A stretch of DNA of 64,000 nt from Megalopta genalis (GCF_051020955.1 NW_027476161.1:599060-663059); one strand, 5' to 3'; shown: positions 1 to 14,000, counted from the first letter of the stretch. A program made the numbers and translations. The notes: generated by a model from the letters alone, not told the origin.

Positions 1-3000
1 ATCAATGCGATGCACATGGTTTAGCTTCATATTCTTGCGAAACAAGTGGTTTAGCTTCAGATACTTGTGATAAACATGATTTAGCTTCAACTGCATGCGA
101 AACAAACGAGTTAGTTTAAAATGCAAGAGAAACACATGATTTAGCTTCAAATCAATGCGAAGTAGAAGGCTTAGCTTCAAATCCATGCGATACGAATGAT
201 TTAGCTTCAAATACTTGCGGTATAAATGAAGTAGCTTCAAATGCAGGCGAAACAACCGAGTTAACTTCAAATCCATGCGGAACACATGATTGAGCTTCAA
301 ATCAATGCGAAACACATGGTTTAGATTCATATTCTTGCGAAACAAATGGTTTAAATTCAAATGTTTGTGATATACTTGATTTAGCATCAACTGCATGCCA
401 AACAAACGAGATAGTTTCAAATCCAAGAGAAACACATGATTTAGCTTCAAATCAATGCGAAGTAGAAGGCTTAGCTTCAAAGCCATGCGAAACAAATGAT
501 TTAGCATCAGATACTTGCGATATAAGTGATATAGCTTCAAATGCAAGCTAAATAAACGAGTTAGCTTACAATCCATGCAAAACACATGATTAAGCCTCAA
601 ATCAATGCTATGTAGAAGGTTTAGCATCAAATCCATGCGACACAAATGATTTAGCTTCAGATACTTGCGATATAAGTGATATAGCTTCATCTGCAGGCGA
701 AACAAACGAGTTGGCTACAAGTCCATGCAAAAACATGACTAATTTCAAATGAATGCGATATAGAAGGTATAGCTTCAAATCCAAGCGAATTTATGATTTA
801 GTTTCAAATCAATGCGAAGTAGAAGGCTTAGCTTCAAATTCATGCGAAAAAAATGATTTAGCTTTACATGCTTGCGATTAAATGTTATAGCTTCAAATGC
901 AGGCGAAACAAACGAGGTTGCTTCAAATCCAAGGGAACCAAATAATTTAGCTTCAAATCAATGCGAAGTTGAAGGCTTAGCTTCAAATCAATGCGAAACA
1001 AATGGTTTAGCTTCAAATACTTGTGGTATACATGATTTACCTTCAACTGCATGCGAAACAAACGAGTTAGCTTCAAATGTATGCGAAACACATGATCTAG
1101 ATTCAAATCAATGCGAAGTAGGGCAGGCGTAGCTTCAAATACATGCGACACAAATGATTTAGCTTCACATACTAGCGATTTAATGATATAGCTTCAAATG
1201 AAGGAAAAACGAACGACTTAGCTTAAAATGCAAGCGAAACACATGATTGAGATTCAAATCAATGCGAAGTAGAAGGCTTCGCTTCGAATCCATGCGAAGC
1301 AAATGATTTAGCTTCACATTCTTGCGATATAAATGATATAGCTTCAAGTGCAGGCGAAGCAAACGAGTTGGCTTCAAATGCACGCGAGAAACATGATTTA
1401 GCTTCAAATCCATGAGAAACACATGGTTTAGCTTCATATTCTTGCGAAACAAATGGTTTAGCTTCAGATAGTTGTGATGAACATGATTTAGCTTCAACTG
1501 CATGCGAAACAATCGCGTTAGCTTCAAATCCAAGGGAAACAAATGATTTAGCTTCAAATCAATGCGAAGTTGAAGGCTTAGCTTCAAATCAATGCGAAAC
1601 AAATGGTTTAGCTTCAAATATTTGCGATATACATGATTTAAATTCAACTGCATAAGAAACACACGAGATAGCATCAAATCCAAGCGAAACACATGATTTA
1701 GCTTCAAATGAATGCGAAGTAGAAAGCTTAGCATCAAATCCATGAGAATCAAATGATTTAGTCTTAAATACTTGTGATATGCATAATATAGTTTCAAATG
1801 CAGGCTAAATAAACGAGTTAGCTTCAAATCCACGCCAAACACATGATTTAGCTTCAAATCAATGCGAAGTAGAAGGCTTAGATTCAAATCCATGCGAAAC
1901 CCATGACTTAGCTTTAGATGAATGCGAAGTAGAAGGCTTAGCTGCAAATCCAAGCGAAACACATGATTTAGCTTCAAATCAATGCGAAGTAGAAAGCTTA
2001 GCTTCAAATCCACGCGAATCAAATGATTTAGTCTCAAATACTTGTGATATGCATGATATAGCTTCAAATGCAGGCGAAACAAACGAGTTAGCTTCAAATC
2101 CAAGCGAAGCACGTGTTTAACTTCAAATTAATGCGAAGTAGAAGGCTTATCCTCAAAGCCATGCGACACAAATGATTTAGCTTCAAATACTTGCGATACA
2201 ATTGATATAGCTTCAAATGCATGCGAAACAAACGAGTTAGCTTCAAATCCCAGCGAAACACATGATTTAGTGCCAAATCAATGCGAAGTAAAGGCTTAGC
2301 TTCAAATCCATGCGACACAAATGATTTAGCTTCAAATACTTGCGATAGAAGTGATATAGCTTCAATGCAGGCGAAACAAACGAGTTAGGTTCAAAGCCAT
2401 GCAACACAAATGATTTAGCTTCATATACTTGCGATATAAATGATATAGCTTCAAATGCAGGCGATACAAACGAGTTAGCTTCAAATCCAAGCGAAACACA
2501 TGGTTTAGTTTCAAATCAATGCGAAGTAGGAGGCTTATCCTCAAAGCCATGCGACACAAATGATTTAGCTTGAAATACTTGCGATAGAAGTGATATAGCT
2601 TCAATGCAGGCGAAACAAACGAGTTAACTTCAAAGCCATGCAACGCAAATGATTCAGCTTCATATACTTGCGATATAAATGATATAGCTTCAAATGCAGG
2701 CGAAACAAACGAGTTAGCTTCAAATCCAAGCGAAACACATGGTTTAGTTTCAAATCAATGAGAAGTAGGAGGCTTATCCTCAAAGCCATGCGACACAAAT
2801 GATTTAGCTTCAAATGCTTGCGATACAATTGATACAGCTTCAAATGCATGCGAAACAAACGAGTTAGCTTCAAATCCAAGCGAAACACATGATTTAGTTC
2901 CAATTCAATGCGAAGTAGAAGGTTTAGCTTCAAATCCAAGCGAAACACATGATTTTCCTTCAAATTAATGCGAAGTAGAAGGCTTATTCTCAAAGCCATG

Positions 3001-6000
3001 CGTCACAAATGATTTAGCTTCAAATACTTGCGATATAATTGATATAGCATCAAATGCCGGCGAAACAAACGAGTTAGCTTCAAATCTGTGCGAAACACAT
3101 GATTTAGCTTCAAATCAATGCGAAGTAGGAGGCTTAGCTTCAAAGCCATGCGACACAAATGGTTTAGCTTCAAATACTTGCGATACAATTGATATAGCTT
3201 CAAATGCATGCGAAACAAACGAGTTAGCTTCAAATCCAAGCGAAACACATGATTTAGTTCCAAATCAATGCGAAGTAGAAGGCTTAGCTTCAAATGCAAG
3301 CGAAACAAACGAGTTAGATTCAAATACAAGCAAAACAGATGATTTAGTTTCAAATCAATGCGAAGTAGAAGGCTTAGCTTCAAATCCATGCAACACAAAT
3401 GATTTAGCTTCATATACTTGCGATATAAATGATATAGCTTCAAATGCAGGCGAAACAAACGAGTTAGCTTCAAATCCAAGCGAAACACATGATTTAGTTT
3501 CAAATCAATGCGAAGCAGAAGGCTTAGCTTCAAATGCAGGCGAAATAAACGAGTTAGCTTCAAATCTGTGCGAAACACATGATTTAGCTTCAAATCCATG
3601 CGAACCACATGATTTAGTTTCAAATCAATGTGAAGTAGAAGGCTTAGCTTCAAATCCATGCGAAACACATGATTTAGTTTCAAATCAATGCGAAGCAGAA
3701 GGCTTAGCTTCAAATCCATGCGAAACAAATGATTTAGTTTCACATACTTGCGATATAAATGATATAGCTTCAAATGCAGGCGAAACAAACGAGTTAGCTT
3801 CAAATCCAAGCGAAGCACGTGATTTACCTTCAAATTAATGCGAAGTAGAAGGCTTATCCTCAAAGCCATGCGACACAAATGATTTAGCTTCAAATACTTG
3901 CGATACAATTGATATAGCTTCAAATGCATGCCAAACAAACGAGTTAGCTTCAAATCCAAGCGAAACACATGATTTAGTTCCAAATCAATGCGAAGTAGAA
4001 GGCTTAGCTTCAAATCCAAGCGAAACACATGATTTACCTTCAAATTAATGCGAAGTAGAAGGCTTATCCTCAAAGCCATGCGACACAAATGATTCAGCTT
4101 CAAATACTTGCGATATAATTGATTTAGCTTCAAATGCAAGCGAAACAAACGAGTTAGATTCAAATCCAAGCAAAACAGATGATTTAGTTTCAAATCAATG
4201 CGAAGTAGAAGGCTTAGCTTCAAATCCATGCGACACAAATGATTTAGCTTCAAATACTTGCGATAGAAGTGATATAGCTACAATGCAGGCGAAACAAACG
4301 AGTTAGCTTCAAAGCCATGCAACACAAATGATTTAGCTTCATATACTTGCGATATAAATGATATAGCTTCAAATGCAGGCGAAACAAACGAGTTAGCTTC
4401 AAATCCAAGCGAAACACATGGTTTAGTTTCAAATCAATGCGAAGTAGGAGGCTTATCCTCAAAGCCATGCGACGCAAATGATTTAGCTTCAAATACTTGC
4501 GATATAACTGATATAGCTTCAAATGCAGGCGAAATAAACGAGTTAGCTTCAAATCTTTGCGAAACACATGATTTAGCTTCAAATCCATGCGAACCACATG
4601 ATTTAGTTTCAAATCAATGTGAAGTAGAAGGCTTAGCTTCAAATCCATGCGAAACACATGATTTAGTTTCAAATCAATGCGAAGCAGAAGGCTTAGCTTC
4701 AAATCCATGCGAAACAAATGATTTAGTTTCACATACTTGCGATATAAATGATATAGCTTCAAATGCAGGCGAAACAAACGAGTTAGCTTCAAATCCAAGC
4801 GAAGCACGTGATTTACCTTCAAATTAACGCGAAGTAGAAGGCTTATCCTCAAAGCCATGCGACACAAATGATTTAGCTTCAAATACTTGCGATATAACTG
4901 ATATAGCTTCAAACGCAGGCGAAACAATCGCGTTAGCTTCAAATCCAAGCGAAACACATGATTTAGTTTGAAATCAATGCGAAGTAGAAGATTTAGCTTC
5001 AAATCCATGCGACACAAATGATTTAGCTTCAAATACTTGCGATGGAAGAGATATAGCTTCAAATGCAGGCGAAACAAACGAGTTAGCTTCAAAGCTATGC
5101 GACACAAATGATTTAGCTTCAAATACTTGCGATATAATTGATATAGCTTCAAATGCAGGCGTAACAAACGAGTTAGCTTCAAATCTTTGCGAAACACATG
5201 ATTTAGCTTCAAATTCATGCGAAACACATGGTGTAGTTCATATTCTTGCGAATCAAATGGTTGAGATTCAGATACTTGTGATAAACATGATTTAGCCTCT
5301 AATGCAGGCGAAACAAACGAGTTAACTTCAAATCCAAGCGAAACGCATGATTTAGTTTCAAATCAATGCGAAGTAGTCGGCATAGCTCCAAATCCATGCG
5401 AAACAAATGATTTAGCTTCACATACTTGCGATATAAATGATATAGCTTCAAATGCAGGCGATACAAACGAGTTAGCTTCAAATCCAAGCGAAACATATGA
5501 TTTAGTTTCAAATCATTGCGAAGTAGTAGGCATAGCTCCAAATCCATGCGAAACAAATGATTTAGCTTCACATACTTGCGATATAAATGATATACCTTCA
5601 AATCCAGGCAAAACAAACGAGTTAGCTTCAAATCCATGCGGAACACATGATTTAGCTTCAAATCAATGCGATGCACATGGTTTAGCTTCATATTCTTGCG
5701 AAACAAGTGGTTTAGCTTCAGATACTTGTGATAAACATGATTTAGCTTCAACTGCATGCGAAACAAACGAGTTAGTTTAAAATGCAAGAGAAACACACGA
5801 TTTAGCTTCAAATCAATGCGAAGTAGAAGGCTTAGCTTCAAATCCATGCGATACGAATGATTTAGCTTCAAATACTTGCGGTATAAATGAAGTAGCTTCA
5901 AATGCAGGCGAAACAACCGAGTTAACTTCAAATCCATGCGAAACACATGATTGAGCTTCAGATCAATGCGAAACACATGGTTTAGATTCATATTCTTGCG

Positions 6001-6090
6001 AAACAAATGGTTTAAATTCAAATGTTTGTGATATACTTGATTTAGCATCAACTGCATGCCAAACAAACGAGATAGTTTCAAATCCAAGAG
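1..6090. repeat. 30-bp satellite array, left block
   Basis: Uninterrupted head-to-tail 30-bp units, about 203 copies. From about 1 to 2.1 kb both class 1 and class 2 pentamers are mixed and many units carry private substitutions. From about 2.1 to 5.2 kb class 1 pentamers (150 bp) dominate in near-perfect register, with occasional 1-bp deletions such as TTCAATGCAGG for TTCAAATGCAGG near 2360, 2612 and 4280. From 5.2 to 6.1 kb class 2 pentamers return. No insert, gene or non-satellite sequence is visible. Long open frames (for example minus strand 3003-4253) are the repeat read through and have no start context, domain or composition change that would mark a gene. The array runs off the left edge of the window. 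Confidence 0.95.
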
Positions 6091-7676
6091 AAACACATGA
6101 TTTAGCTTCAAGTCGATGCGAAACACATTGTTTAGCTTCATATTCTTGCGAAACAAATGGGTCATCTTCAAATACTTGTGATATTCATGATTTAACTTCG
6201 ACTGCATGCGGAACAAACGAATTAGCTTCAAATCCATGCGAAATACATGATTTAGCTTCAAATCAAGGCGATGTAGAAGGTTTTGCTTCAAATTCATGCA
6301 AAACACATGATTTGGCTGCAAATCAAAGCGAAGTAGAAGGATTAGCTTCAAAGCCATGCGACACAAATGATTTAGCTTCGAATACCTGCGATATAATTAA
6401 TACAGCTTCAAATGCAGACGAAAAAAAGAGTTAGCTTCAAATCCAAGCGAATTTATGGTTTAGTTTCAAATCAATGTGAAGTAGAAGGCATAGCTTCAAA
6501 TCCATGCGAAACAAATGATTTAGCTTCACATACTTGCGATATAAATGATACAGCTTCAAATGCAGGCGAAACAAACGAATTAGCTTCAAATCCAAGCGAT
6601 ACACACGCGTTAGCTTCAATTCAATGCAAAGTAGAAGTCTTAGCTTCAAATCCATGCGAAACAAATGGTTTAGCTTCAAATACTTGTGGTATACATGATT
6701 TACCTTCAACTGCATGCGAAACAAACGAGTTAGCTTTAAATGTATGCGAAACACATGATCTAGATTCAAATCAATGCGAAGTAGGAGGCGTAGCTTCAAA
6801 TACATGCGACACAAATGATTTAGCTTCACATACTAGCGATTTAATGATATAGCTTCAAATGAAGGAAAAACGAACGAGTTAGCTTAAAATGCAAGCGAAA
6901 CACATGATTTAGATTCAAATCAATGCGAAGTAGAAGGCTTCGCTTCAAATCCATGCGAAGCAAATGATTTAGCTTCACATTCTTGCGATATAAATGATAT
7001 AGCTTCAAGTGCAGGCGAAGCAAACGAGTTGGCTTCAAATCCACGCGAGAAACATGATTTAGCTTCAAATCCATGAGAAACACATGGTTTAGCTTCATAT
7101 TCTTGCGAAACAAATGGTTTAGCTTCAGATAGTTGTGATGAACATGATTTAGCTTCAACTGCATGCGAAACAATCGCGTTAGCTTCAAGTCCAAGGGAAA
7201 CAAATGATTTAGCTTCAAATCAATGCGAAGTTGAAGGCTTAGCTTCAAATCAATGCGAAACAAATGGTTTAGCTTCAAATACTCGTGGTATACATGATTT
7301 ACCTTCAACTGCATGCGAAACAAACGAGTTAGCTTCAAATGTATGCGAAACACATGATCTAGATTCAAATGAATGCGAAGTAGGAGGCGTAGCTTCAAAT
7401 ACATGCGACACAAATGATTTAGCTTCACATACTAGCGATTTAATGATATAGCTTCAAATGAAGGAAAAACGAACGAGTTAGCTAAAAATGCAAGCGAAAC
7501 ACATGATTTAGATTCAAATCAATGCGAAGTAGAAGGCTTCGCTTCAAATCCATGCGAAGCAAATGATTTAGCTTCACATTCTTGCGATATAAATGATATA
7601 GCTTCAAGTGCAGGCGAAGCAAACGAGTTGGCTTCAAATCCACGCGAGAAACATGATTTAGCTTCAAATCCATGAG
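6091..7676. repeat. 1,586-bp satellite duplication, copy 1
   Basis: This stretch recurs immediately downstream with an offset of 1,586 bp. Shared private variants include CAAGTCGATGCGAAACACAT near 6099, GGGTCATCTTC near 6159, the run GACGAAAAAAAGAG near 6417, and CACATACTAGCGATTTAATG near 6827. Most of these appear nowhere else except in the second copy. The unit contains 53 thirty-mers less 4 bp. Inside it is a further 599-bp repeat (starts near 6840 and 7439), so the duplication is itself compound. Start and end are judged to within about 20 bp. Confidence 0.85.
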
Positions 7677-9262
7677 AAACACATGATTTAGCTTCAAGTC
7701 GATGCGAAACACATTGTTTAGCTTCATATTCTTGCGAAACAAATGGGTCATCTTCAAATACTTGTGATATTCATGATTTAACTTCGACTGCATGCGGAAC
7801 AAACGAATTAGCTTCAAATCCATGCGAAATACATGATTTAGCTTCAAATCAAGGCGATGTAGAAGGTTTTGCTTCAAATTCATGCAAAACACATGATTTG
7901 GCTGCAAATCAAAGCGAAGTAGAAGGATTAGCTTCAAAGCCATGCGACACAAATGATTTAGCTTCGAATACCTGCGATATAATTGATACAGCTTCAAATG
8001 CAGACGAAAAAAAGAGTTAGCTTCAAATCCAAGCGAATTTATGGTTTAGTTTCAAATCAATGTGAAGTAGAAGGCATAGCTTCAAATCCATGCGAAACAA
8101 ATGATTTAGCTTCACATACTTGCGATATAAATGATACAGCTTCAAATGCAGGCGAAACAAACGAATTAGCTTCAAATCCAAGCGATACACACGCGTTAGC
8201 TTCAATTCAATGCAAAGTAGAAGTCTTAGCTTCAAATCCATGCGAAACAAATGGTTTAGCTTCAAATACTTGTGGTATACATGATTTACCTTCAACTGCA
8301 TGCGAAACAAACGAGTTAGCTTTAAATGTATGCGAAACACATGATCTAGATTCAAATCAATGCGAAGTAGGAGGCGTAGCTTCAAATACATGCGACACAA
8401 ATGATTTAGCTTCACATACTAGCGATTTAATGATATAGCTTCAAATGAAGGAAAAACGAACGAGTTAGCTTAAAATGCAAGCGAAACACATGATTTAGAT
8501 TCAAATCAATGCGAAGTAGAAGGCTTCGCTTCAAATCCATGCGAAGCAAATGATTTAGCTTCACATTCTTGCGATATAAATGATATAGCTTCAAGTGCAG
8601 GCGAAGCAAACGAGTTGGCTTCAAATCCACGCGAGAAACATGATTTAGCTTCAAATCCATGAGAAACACATGGTTTAGCTTCATATTCTTGCGAAACAAA
8701 TGGTTTAGCTTCAGATAGTTGTGATGAACATGATTTAGCTTCAACTGCATGCGAAACAATCGCGTTAGCTTCAAGTCCAAGGGAAACAAATGATTTAGCT
8801 TCAAATCAATGCGAAGTTGAAGGCTTAGCTTCAAATCAATGCGAAACAAATGGTTTAGCTTCAAATACTCGTGGTATACATGATTTACCTTCAACTGCAT
8901 GCGAAACAAACGAGTTAGCTTCAAATGTATGCGAAACACATGATCTAGATTCAAATGAATGCGAAGTAGGAGGCGTAGCTTCAAATACATGCGACACAAA
9001 TGATTTAGCTTCACATACTAGCGATTTAATGATATAGCTTCAAATGAAGGAAAAACGAACGAGTTAGCTAAAAATGCAAGCGAAACACATGATTTAGATT
9101 CAAATCAATGCGAAGTAGAAGGCTTCGCTTCAAATCCATGCGAAGCAAATGATTTAGCTTCACATTCTTGCGATATAAATGATATAGCTTCAAGTGCAGG
9201 CGAAGCAAACGAGTTGGCTTCAAATCCACGCGAGAAACATGATTTAGCTTCAAATCCATGAG
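7677..9262. repeat. 1,586-bp satellite duplication, copy 2
   Basis: Second tandem copy of the preceding segment. Sequence agreement is close to complete by eye, including private substitutions and a frame-shifting GATTTAATG unit near 8420. The inner 599-bp repeat starts again near 8426, 9025 and (partly) 9624, so five starts of this sub-block are seen between 6.8 and 9.7 kb. The near identity implies recent unequal exchange. No coding or regulatory feature is proposed. Confidence 0.85.
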
Positions 9263-10297
9263 AAACACATGGTTTAGCTTCATATTCTTGCGAAACAAAT
9301 GGTTTAGCTTCAGATAGTTGTGATGAACATGATTTAGCTTCAACTGCATGCGAAACAATCGCGTTAGCTTCAAGTCCAAGGGAAACAAATGATTTAGCTT
9401 CAAATCAATGCGAAGTTGAAGGCTTAGCTTCAAATCAATGCGAAACAAATGGTTTAGCTTCAAATACTTGTGGTATACATGATTTACCTTCAACTGCATT
9501 CGAAACAAACGAGTTAGCTTCAAATGTATGCGAAACACATGATCTAGATTCAAATGAATGCGAAGTAGGAGGCGTAGCTTCAAATACATGCGACACAAAT
9601 GATTTAGCTTCACATACTAGCGATTTAATGATATAGCTTCAAATGAAGGAAAAACGAACGAGTTAGCTAAAATGCAAGCGAAACACATGATTTAGATTCA
9701 AATCAATGCGAAGTAGAAGGCTTCGCTTCAAATCCATGCGAAGCAAATGATTTAGCTTCACATTCTTGCGATATAAATGATATAGCTTCAAGTGCAGGCG
9801 AAGCAAACGAGTTGGCTTCAAATCCAAGCGAATCAAATGGTTTAGCTTCAAATACTTGCGATAAAAATGATATAGCTTGAAATGCATGCGAAACAAACGA
9901 GTTAGCTTCAAATCCAAGCGAAACACATGATTTAGCTTCAAATCAATGCGAAACACATGTTTTAGCTTCATATTCTTGCGAAAGAAATGGTTTAAATTCA
10001 AATGCTAGTGATATAATTGATTTAGCATCAACTGCATGCCAAACAAACGAGTTAGTTTCAAATCCAAGAGAAACACATGATTAAGTTTCAAAACGATGCG
10101 AAACACATTGTTTAGCTTCATATTCATGCGACACAAATGATTTAGCTTCAAATACTTGCGATACAATTGATATAGCTTCGACTGCATGCGAAACAAACGA
10201 GTTAACTTCAAATCCATGCGAAACACATGATTTAGCTTCAAATCAATGCGGAACACATGACTTACCTTCAAATCAAAGCGAAGTAGAAGGTTCAGCT
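9263..10297. repeat. 30-bp satellite array up to the retrotransposon
   Basis: Continuation of the satellite with a third 599-bp sub-block (to about 9.85 kb) and then mixed class 1 and class 2 units. The last unit ends GAAGGTTCAGCT, where the retrotransposon begins. Reading on from the right-hand side of the element restores the 30-bp register once one CAGCT is removed. Confidence 0.93.
10293..10297. repeat. Target-site duplication, left copy
   Basis: CAGCT immediately precedes the TG of the left LTR and is repeated directly after the CA of the right LTR. Five base pairs fits the 4-6 bp duplications typical of BEL/Pao integrases. The sequence is a satellite variant (TTCAGCTTC) of the usual TTTAGCTTC. 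Confidence 0.93.
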
Positions 10298-10933
10298 TGT
10301 TTTTCGCGCACCGACACCGCGACCGTTGTTCGGTCTACGGGGGTTGTAAATTCCCGATTCTAATTGACAATGTGGTTCGCGATGCTCTGTGCCCACTTAA
10401 AGTAACAGAGCTGGTAATGATTGTTGATGACTATGTTTTTCTGCGTTTTTCTGTCCGCGCCCCGACTGGTCGCGTTATTTTATATCGGTCACCCCCGTTT
10501 GAAATCCCTGAAGAAACCTCCACCTCCACGCCGGGACGCACTGATTGGTTTTTCTCGAAGATTGCGATTTTCCAATCAGTGTCCTCTAAGCTTTTCGTCA
10601 CCACCCTCTCGTATCGTCCTACACGAGCCTTGTCTAGGAGAGGGGGGTGTTGCGTAGTTGCGTGGTCGGGAGGTCCCCTGGGGCCTGAGATATCGTCCCC
10701 GCGACGGTTGGGACTAAACTTTCTCAAGACCCGTTAAATTCTCAAATTTACGACGGGGTTGTTTTTTTCGGACCTTTCGTGCCTACAACGCGTCGCGGTC
10801 ATTAAAGAGACAGAAGACCCTGCTCCGATGATCTGCAGATGGAAAAAAGGTTTCCGTCTCTTTGTGATCCTCGCTGGTCCACGCCATAAACTTTCGCGAA
10901 AGCGGCCTACGGGAGGTCCTACAGAACGGAACA
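10298..10933 (-). repeat. 3' LTR (left copy)
   Basis: 636 bp, starts TGTTTTTCGC and ends GGAACA, with short inverted termini TGTT/AACA. It aligns end to end with 16602-17236. By eye the two differ at about 11 positions (7 transitions, 4 transversions) plus one T in a poly-T run. Short open frames within it are not genes. It contains the same paired CCAAT boxes (10539-10548 and 10572-10581) as the 5' LTR. Confidence 0.96.
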
Positions 10934-10944
10934 TCCTCCCCGCC
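10934..10944 (-). other. Polypurine tract
   Basis: Directly upstream of the 3' LTR in element orientation, the minus strand reads GGCGGGGAGGA, almost all purine, ending exactly at the LTR's TG. This is the expected place for the plus-strand DNA primer of reverse transcription. Confidence 0.8.
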
Positions 10945-11083
10945 TTGAGAGGGAACCGATCAAAGTGAAATGAGGAAAGTCTAATCGATGTGTGGTGACC
11001 AATGTGGATGACTAATATATGATGTGTAACGTGTATGAATGTAATGTTTCGCGTAGGCGTACGTGTATCTGAGAGCCTTATAT
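10945..11083 (-). other. 3' untranslated stretch of the element
   Basis: 139 bp between the pol stop codon (TAG at 11084-11086) and the polypurine tract. There is no frame long enough for an envelope gene, which is normal for most BEL/Pao elements. No other feature is seen. Confidence 0.7.
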
Positions 11084-14000
11084 CTATGAATTACTAAATG
11101 TAACATTCCCGGGCTGGTCATCTTCTGTCGAAGATCTGCTGCGTCCTTGGTTGTCGTCATCTGGTTGGATTGGCAATGGGACGAGTTTTTTTATGCTCCG
11201 ATCGAACACATTCGTAGCAGTCTTTACTGTAACTGTGCGAATTATGCCGTCGGAGCCTGGATGGACCTTGATGACTCGCCCCAACGGCCATTGCATGGAC
11301 GGCACGTGATCTTCCCTGAGGAGGACTATAGAGTTCTCAGTGATCTGGTGATCCCCCTTGAACCATTTACTACGACTGGTCAGCTCGTTCAAATATTCTA
11401 GATGCCAACACTTCCAAAAATGCTGTTTTAGCTGTTGAATGCGTTGCCACCCGGATAGCCGATTGGATGGAACATCTGTTAACTCGTGTTCGCGTAAACT
11501 TGTGAGAGCATCACCGATAAGGAAATGACCGGGGGTAAGAACAAGAAGATCGTTTGGTTCGGATGAGATTGGAGTCAGAGGACGGGAATTGAGAATAGCT
11601 TCAATGTTGATAATTAAGGTATTCAAGTTTTCGAAGGTAAACAATTCAGCACCCATAACGCGTTTCAAATGTTTCTTAAATGACTTTACTGCTGCTTCCC
11701 AGAGGCCGCCGAAATGCGGAGCTTGAGGTGGAATGAAATGCCAATTAATTGAGCGATCTGCGAGGAACGAAGCTACGTTGTTGTAATGATTGTCGGAGCG
11801 CAACAATTCTCGAAGTTCTTTGAATTCGTTATTAGCTCCGATGAAATTGGAACCGTTGTCGGAGTATAGATTTTTGCAAAAACCTGGTCTTGCTATGAAT
11901 CGTCCCAAAGCTGCAACAAAGGCTTCACTGGTCAAGTCGCCGACAAGCTCGAGGTGGACGGCCTTTACCGCGAGGCATACAAAAACGGCTACGTATACAT
12001 TTATACGACGCTGATTCCTGTATGTTCGTTCTTTCACGAAAAAAGGCCCACAGTAGTCCACTCCTACATTTGTAAACGGACGAGATTCTGTGACTCTGGC
12101 CTTTGGTAAATCACCCATTACGTAATTGGCATGAGGTGGATTGGCTCGACAACAGCGGACGCAACTCCGAATTGTTTTCCAAACTTGACTTCGCCCGTCT
12201 ATGGGCCAGTACGCTCTTCTTGTTGCATATAATGTAGCTTGAGTACCGGCGTGCATGTGAATTATGTGTTCGTTCTGGATGATGAGGTTGGTTGTGTGCG
12301 ACTTTGGTAGGATAATAGGGTGTTTTTGCGTGAATGTCAACGTTGAATTTCTCAGTCTACCTCCGACTCGTAGTATCCCGTCTTGGTCAATGAATGGATG
12401 TAGTCTCGCTAATTTTCCGGTGATCTTATGATGCCGATGCTGTCGTATGAGATGGAATTCGTCTGCGAAGTAAGACCGTTGCAATAATTTTATAACGGTT
12501 GTCCTTGCTCGAGCTAGCTCGGTTGCCTGTAGAGTACCCTTCGTCATCCGTCCTGGCTTCCACCGTAGGCACCATGCAACGACCCGCAAAAGCCTGCTCC
12601 ACGACGAGAACCGTTCGAGTAAACTTGCGTCGATGGTGGTCATAGCTAAGCAGACAGCCACCCGTTGCTCCGAGTCATCGAGAACAGGTACTAATTTCCC
12701 ATTTGGCCAGTATGACTCATCCTGGTGAAGCCAAGTTGGGCCATTGCACCAGATGGATGGTCGAAGGAACTCCTCTATTGATTGTCCTCGAGAAATGAGA
12801 TCTGCTGGGTTATCAGCTGAGCTAACGTGGCGCCATTCTTCAATCTTTGTTTTGGATTGGATCTCGGACACCCGGTTGGCGACGAATGTTTTTAATGTAT
12901 GAGGTGACGAATTAAGCCAATGCAAAACTATTGTTGAATCTGTCCATAAAATCGTGCGGTCGATGTGTATGTGTAATGCTTTATGAATAGTATTAATGAG
13001 CGATGATAGTAATAAGGCTCCACACAATTCGAGTCGCGGGATAGATTGACTCTTTAACGGTGCAACCTTCGATTTGGCTGCTAGGAGTTCCACCTGCGTT
13101 TGACCCTCTGCATCTGTAGAACGGAGGTATACACAGGCTCCGTACGCCTTCTCGCTAGCGTCGCAGAATCCATGTAACTGGATGGTTGAAGCCGCAGTGA
13201 TTACGGTTTTTCGATTAAATGTCACATTGTTGAGCAATGGTAGTTGCGTGTAGTATCGTGTCCATTCCGTGTGTAAGCTCATGGGTAGCGATTCGTCCCA
13301 ATCAACTTTCAAAGTCCATATTTTCTGGAGGAGGATTTTTGCCACGATGATGACTGGGCCTAGGAGACCCAACGGGTCATAAACCTTTGCTATTTCAGAA
13401 CTGATCAATCGTTTGGTGACTCGAGATGCATGTGTGAGAGGCTTGACTGTGTATGTAATGGAGTCCTCGACTGAATACCAAACGATCCCGAGCGTTTTGA
13501 TTGTTGAAGATTCACCGAGGTGAAGTTTCTGGTTGATATTTTGATCGGACAACCCGCTTAACAATTCTTGGTTATTGGAAGCCCATTTCCTGATATTTAG
13601 ACCGGATAAGCGAAGGAGTTGTATAAGTTCGTTTCGTGACGCGAGGGCCTCTTGGATCGTGGACGCGCCGGTGAGTGCATCATCCACATAGAAATCCTGC
13701 TGCAAGATTTTCGCGGCGGAAGGAAAGCGATGACCTTCGTCTTGTGCCACTTGTTGGAGGCATCTGATAGCCAGATATGGGGCGGCTGATAGGCCGAATG
13801 TAACCGTATTTAGTTCATAAGTTTTTACGCAATTGTCGGTGTCACGCCAGAGGATTCTCTGGTACCTTCTGTCTTCTGGGCGCACGAGAAATTGCCTATA
13901 CATCTTCTCGATGTCGCCAGTAATAACATACTGATGGATGCGAAATCGGAGCAAAATGTAGAACAGATCGTCCTGTATTTTGGGTCCAATGTGTAAGGTG

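Noticed and set aside
10297..10737. Open frames inside the LTRs (10297-10737, 16601-17041 and their reverse) as genes
   Set aside because: They are duplicated because the LTRs are, have no domain, and overlap promoter motifs. The first begins with a TTG created by the satellite-LTR joint.
10945..11083. Envelope gene making the element retrovirus-like
   Set aside because: Only about 139 bp separate pol from the polypurine tract, and no frame fits.
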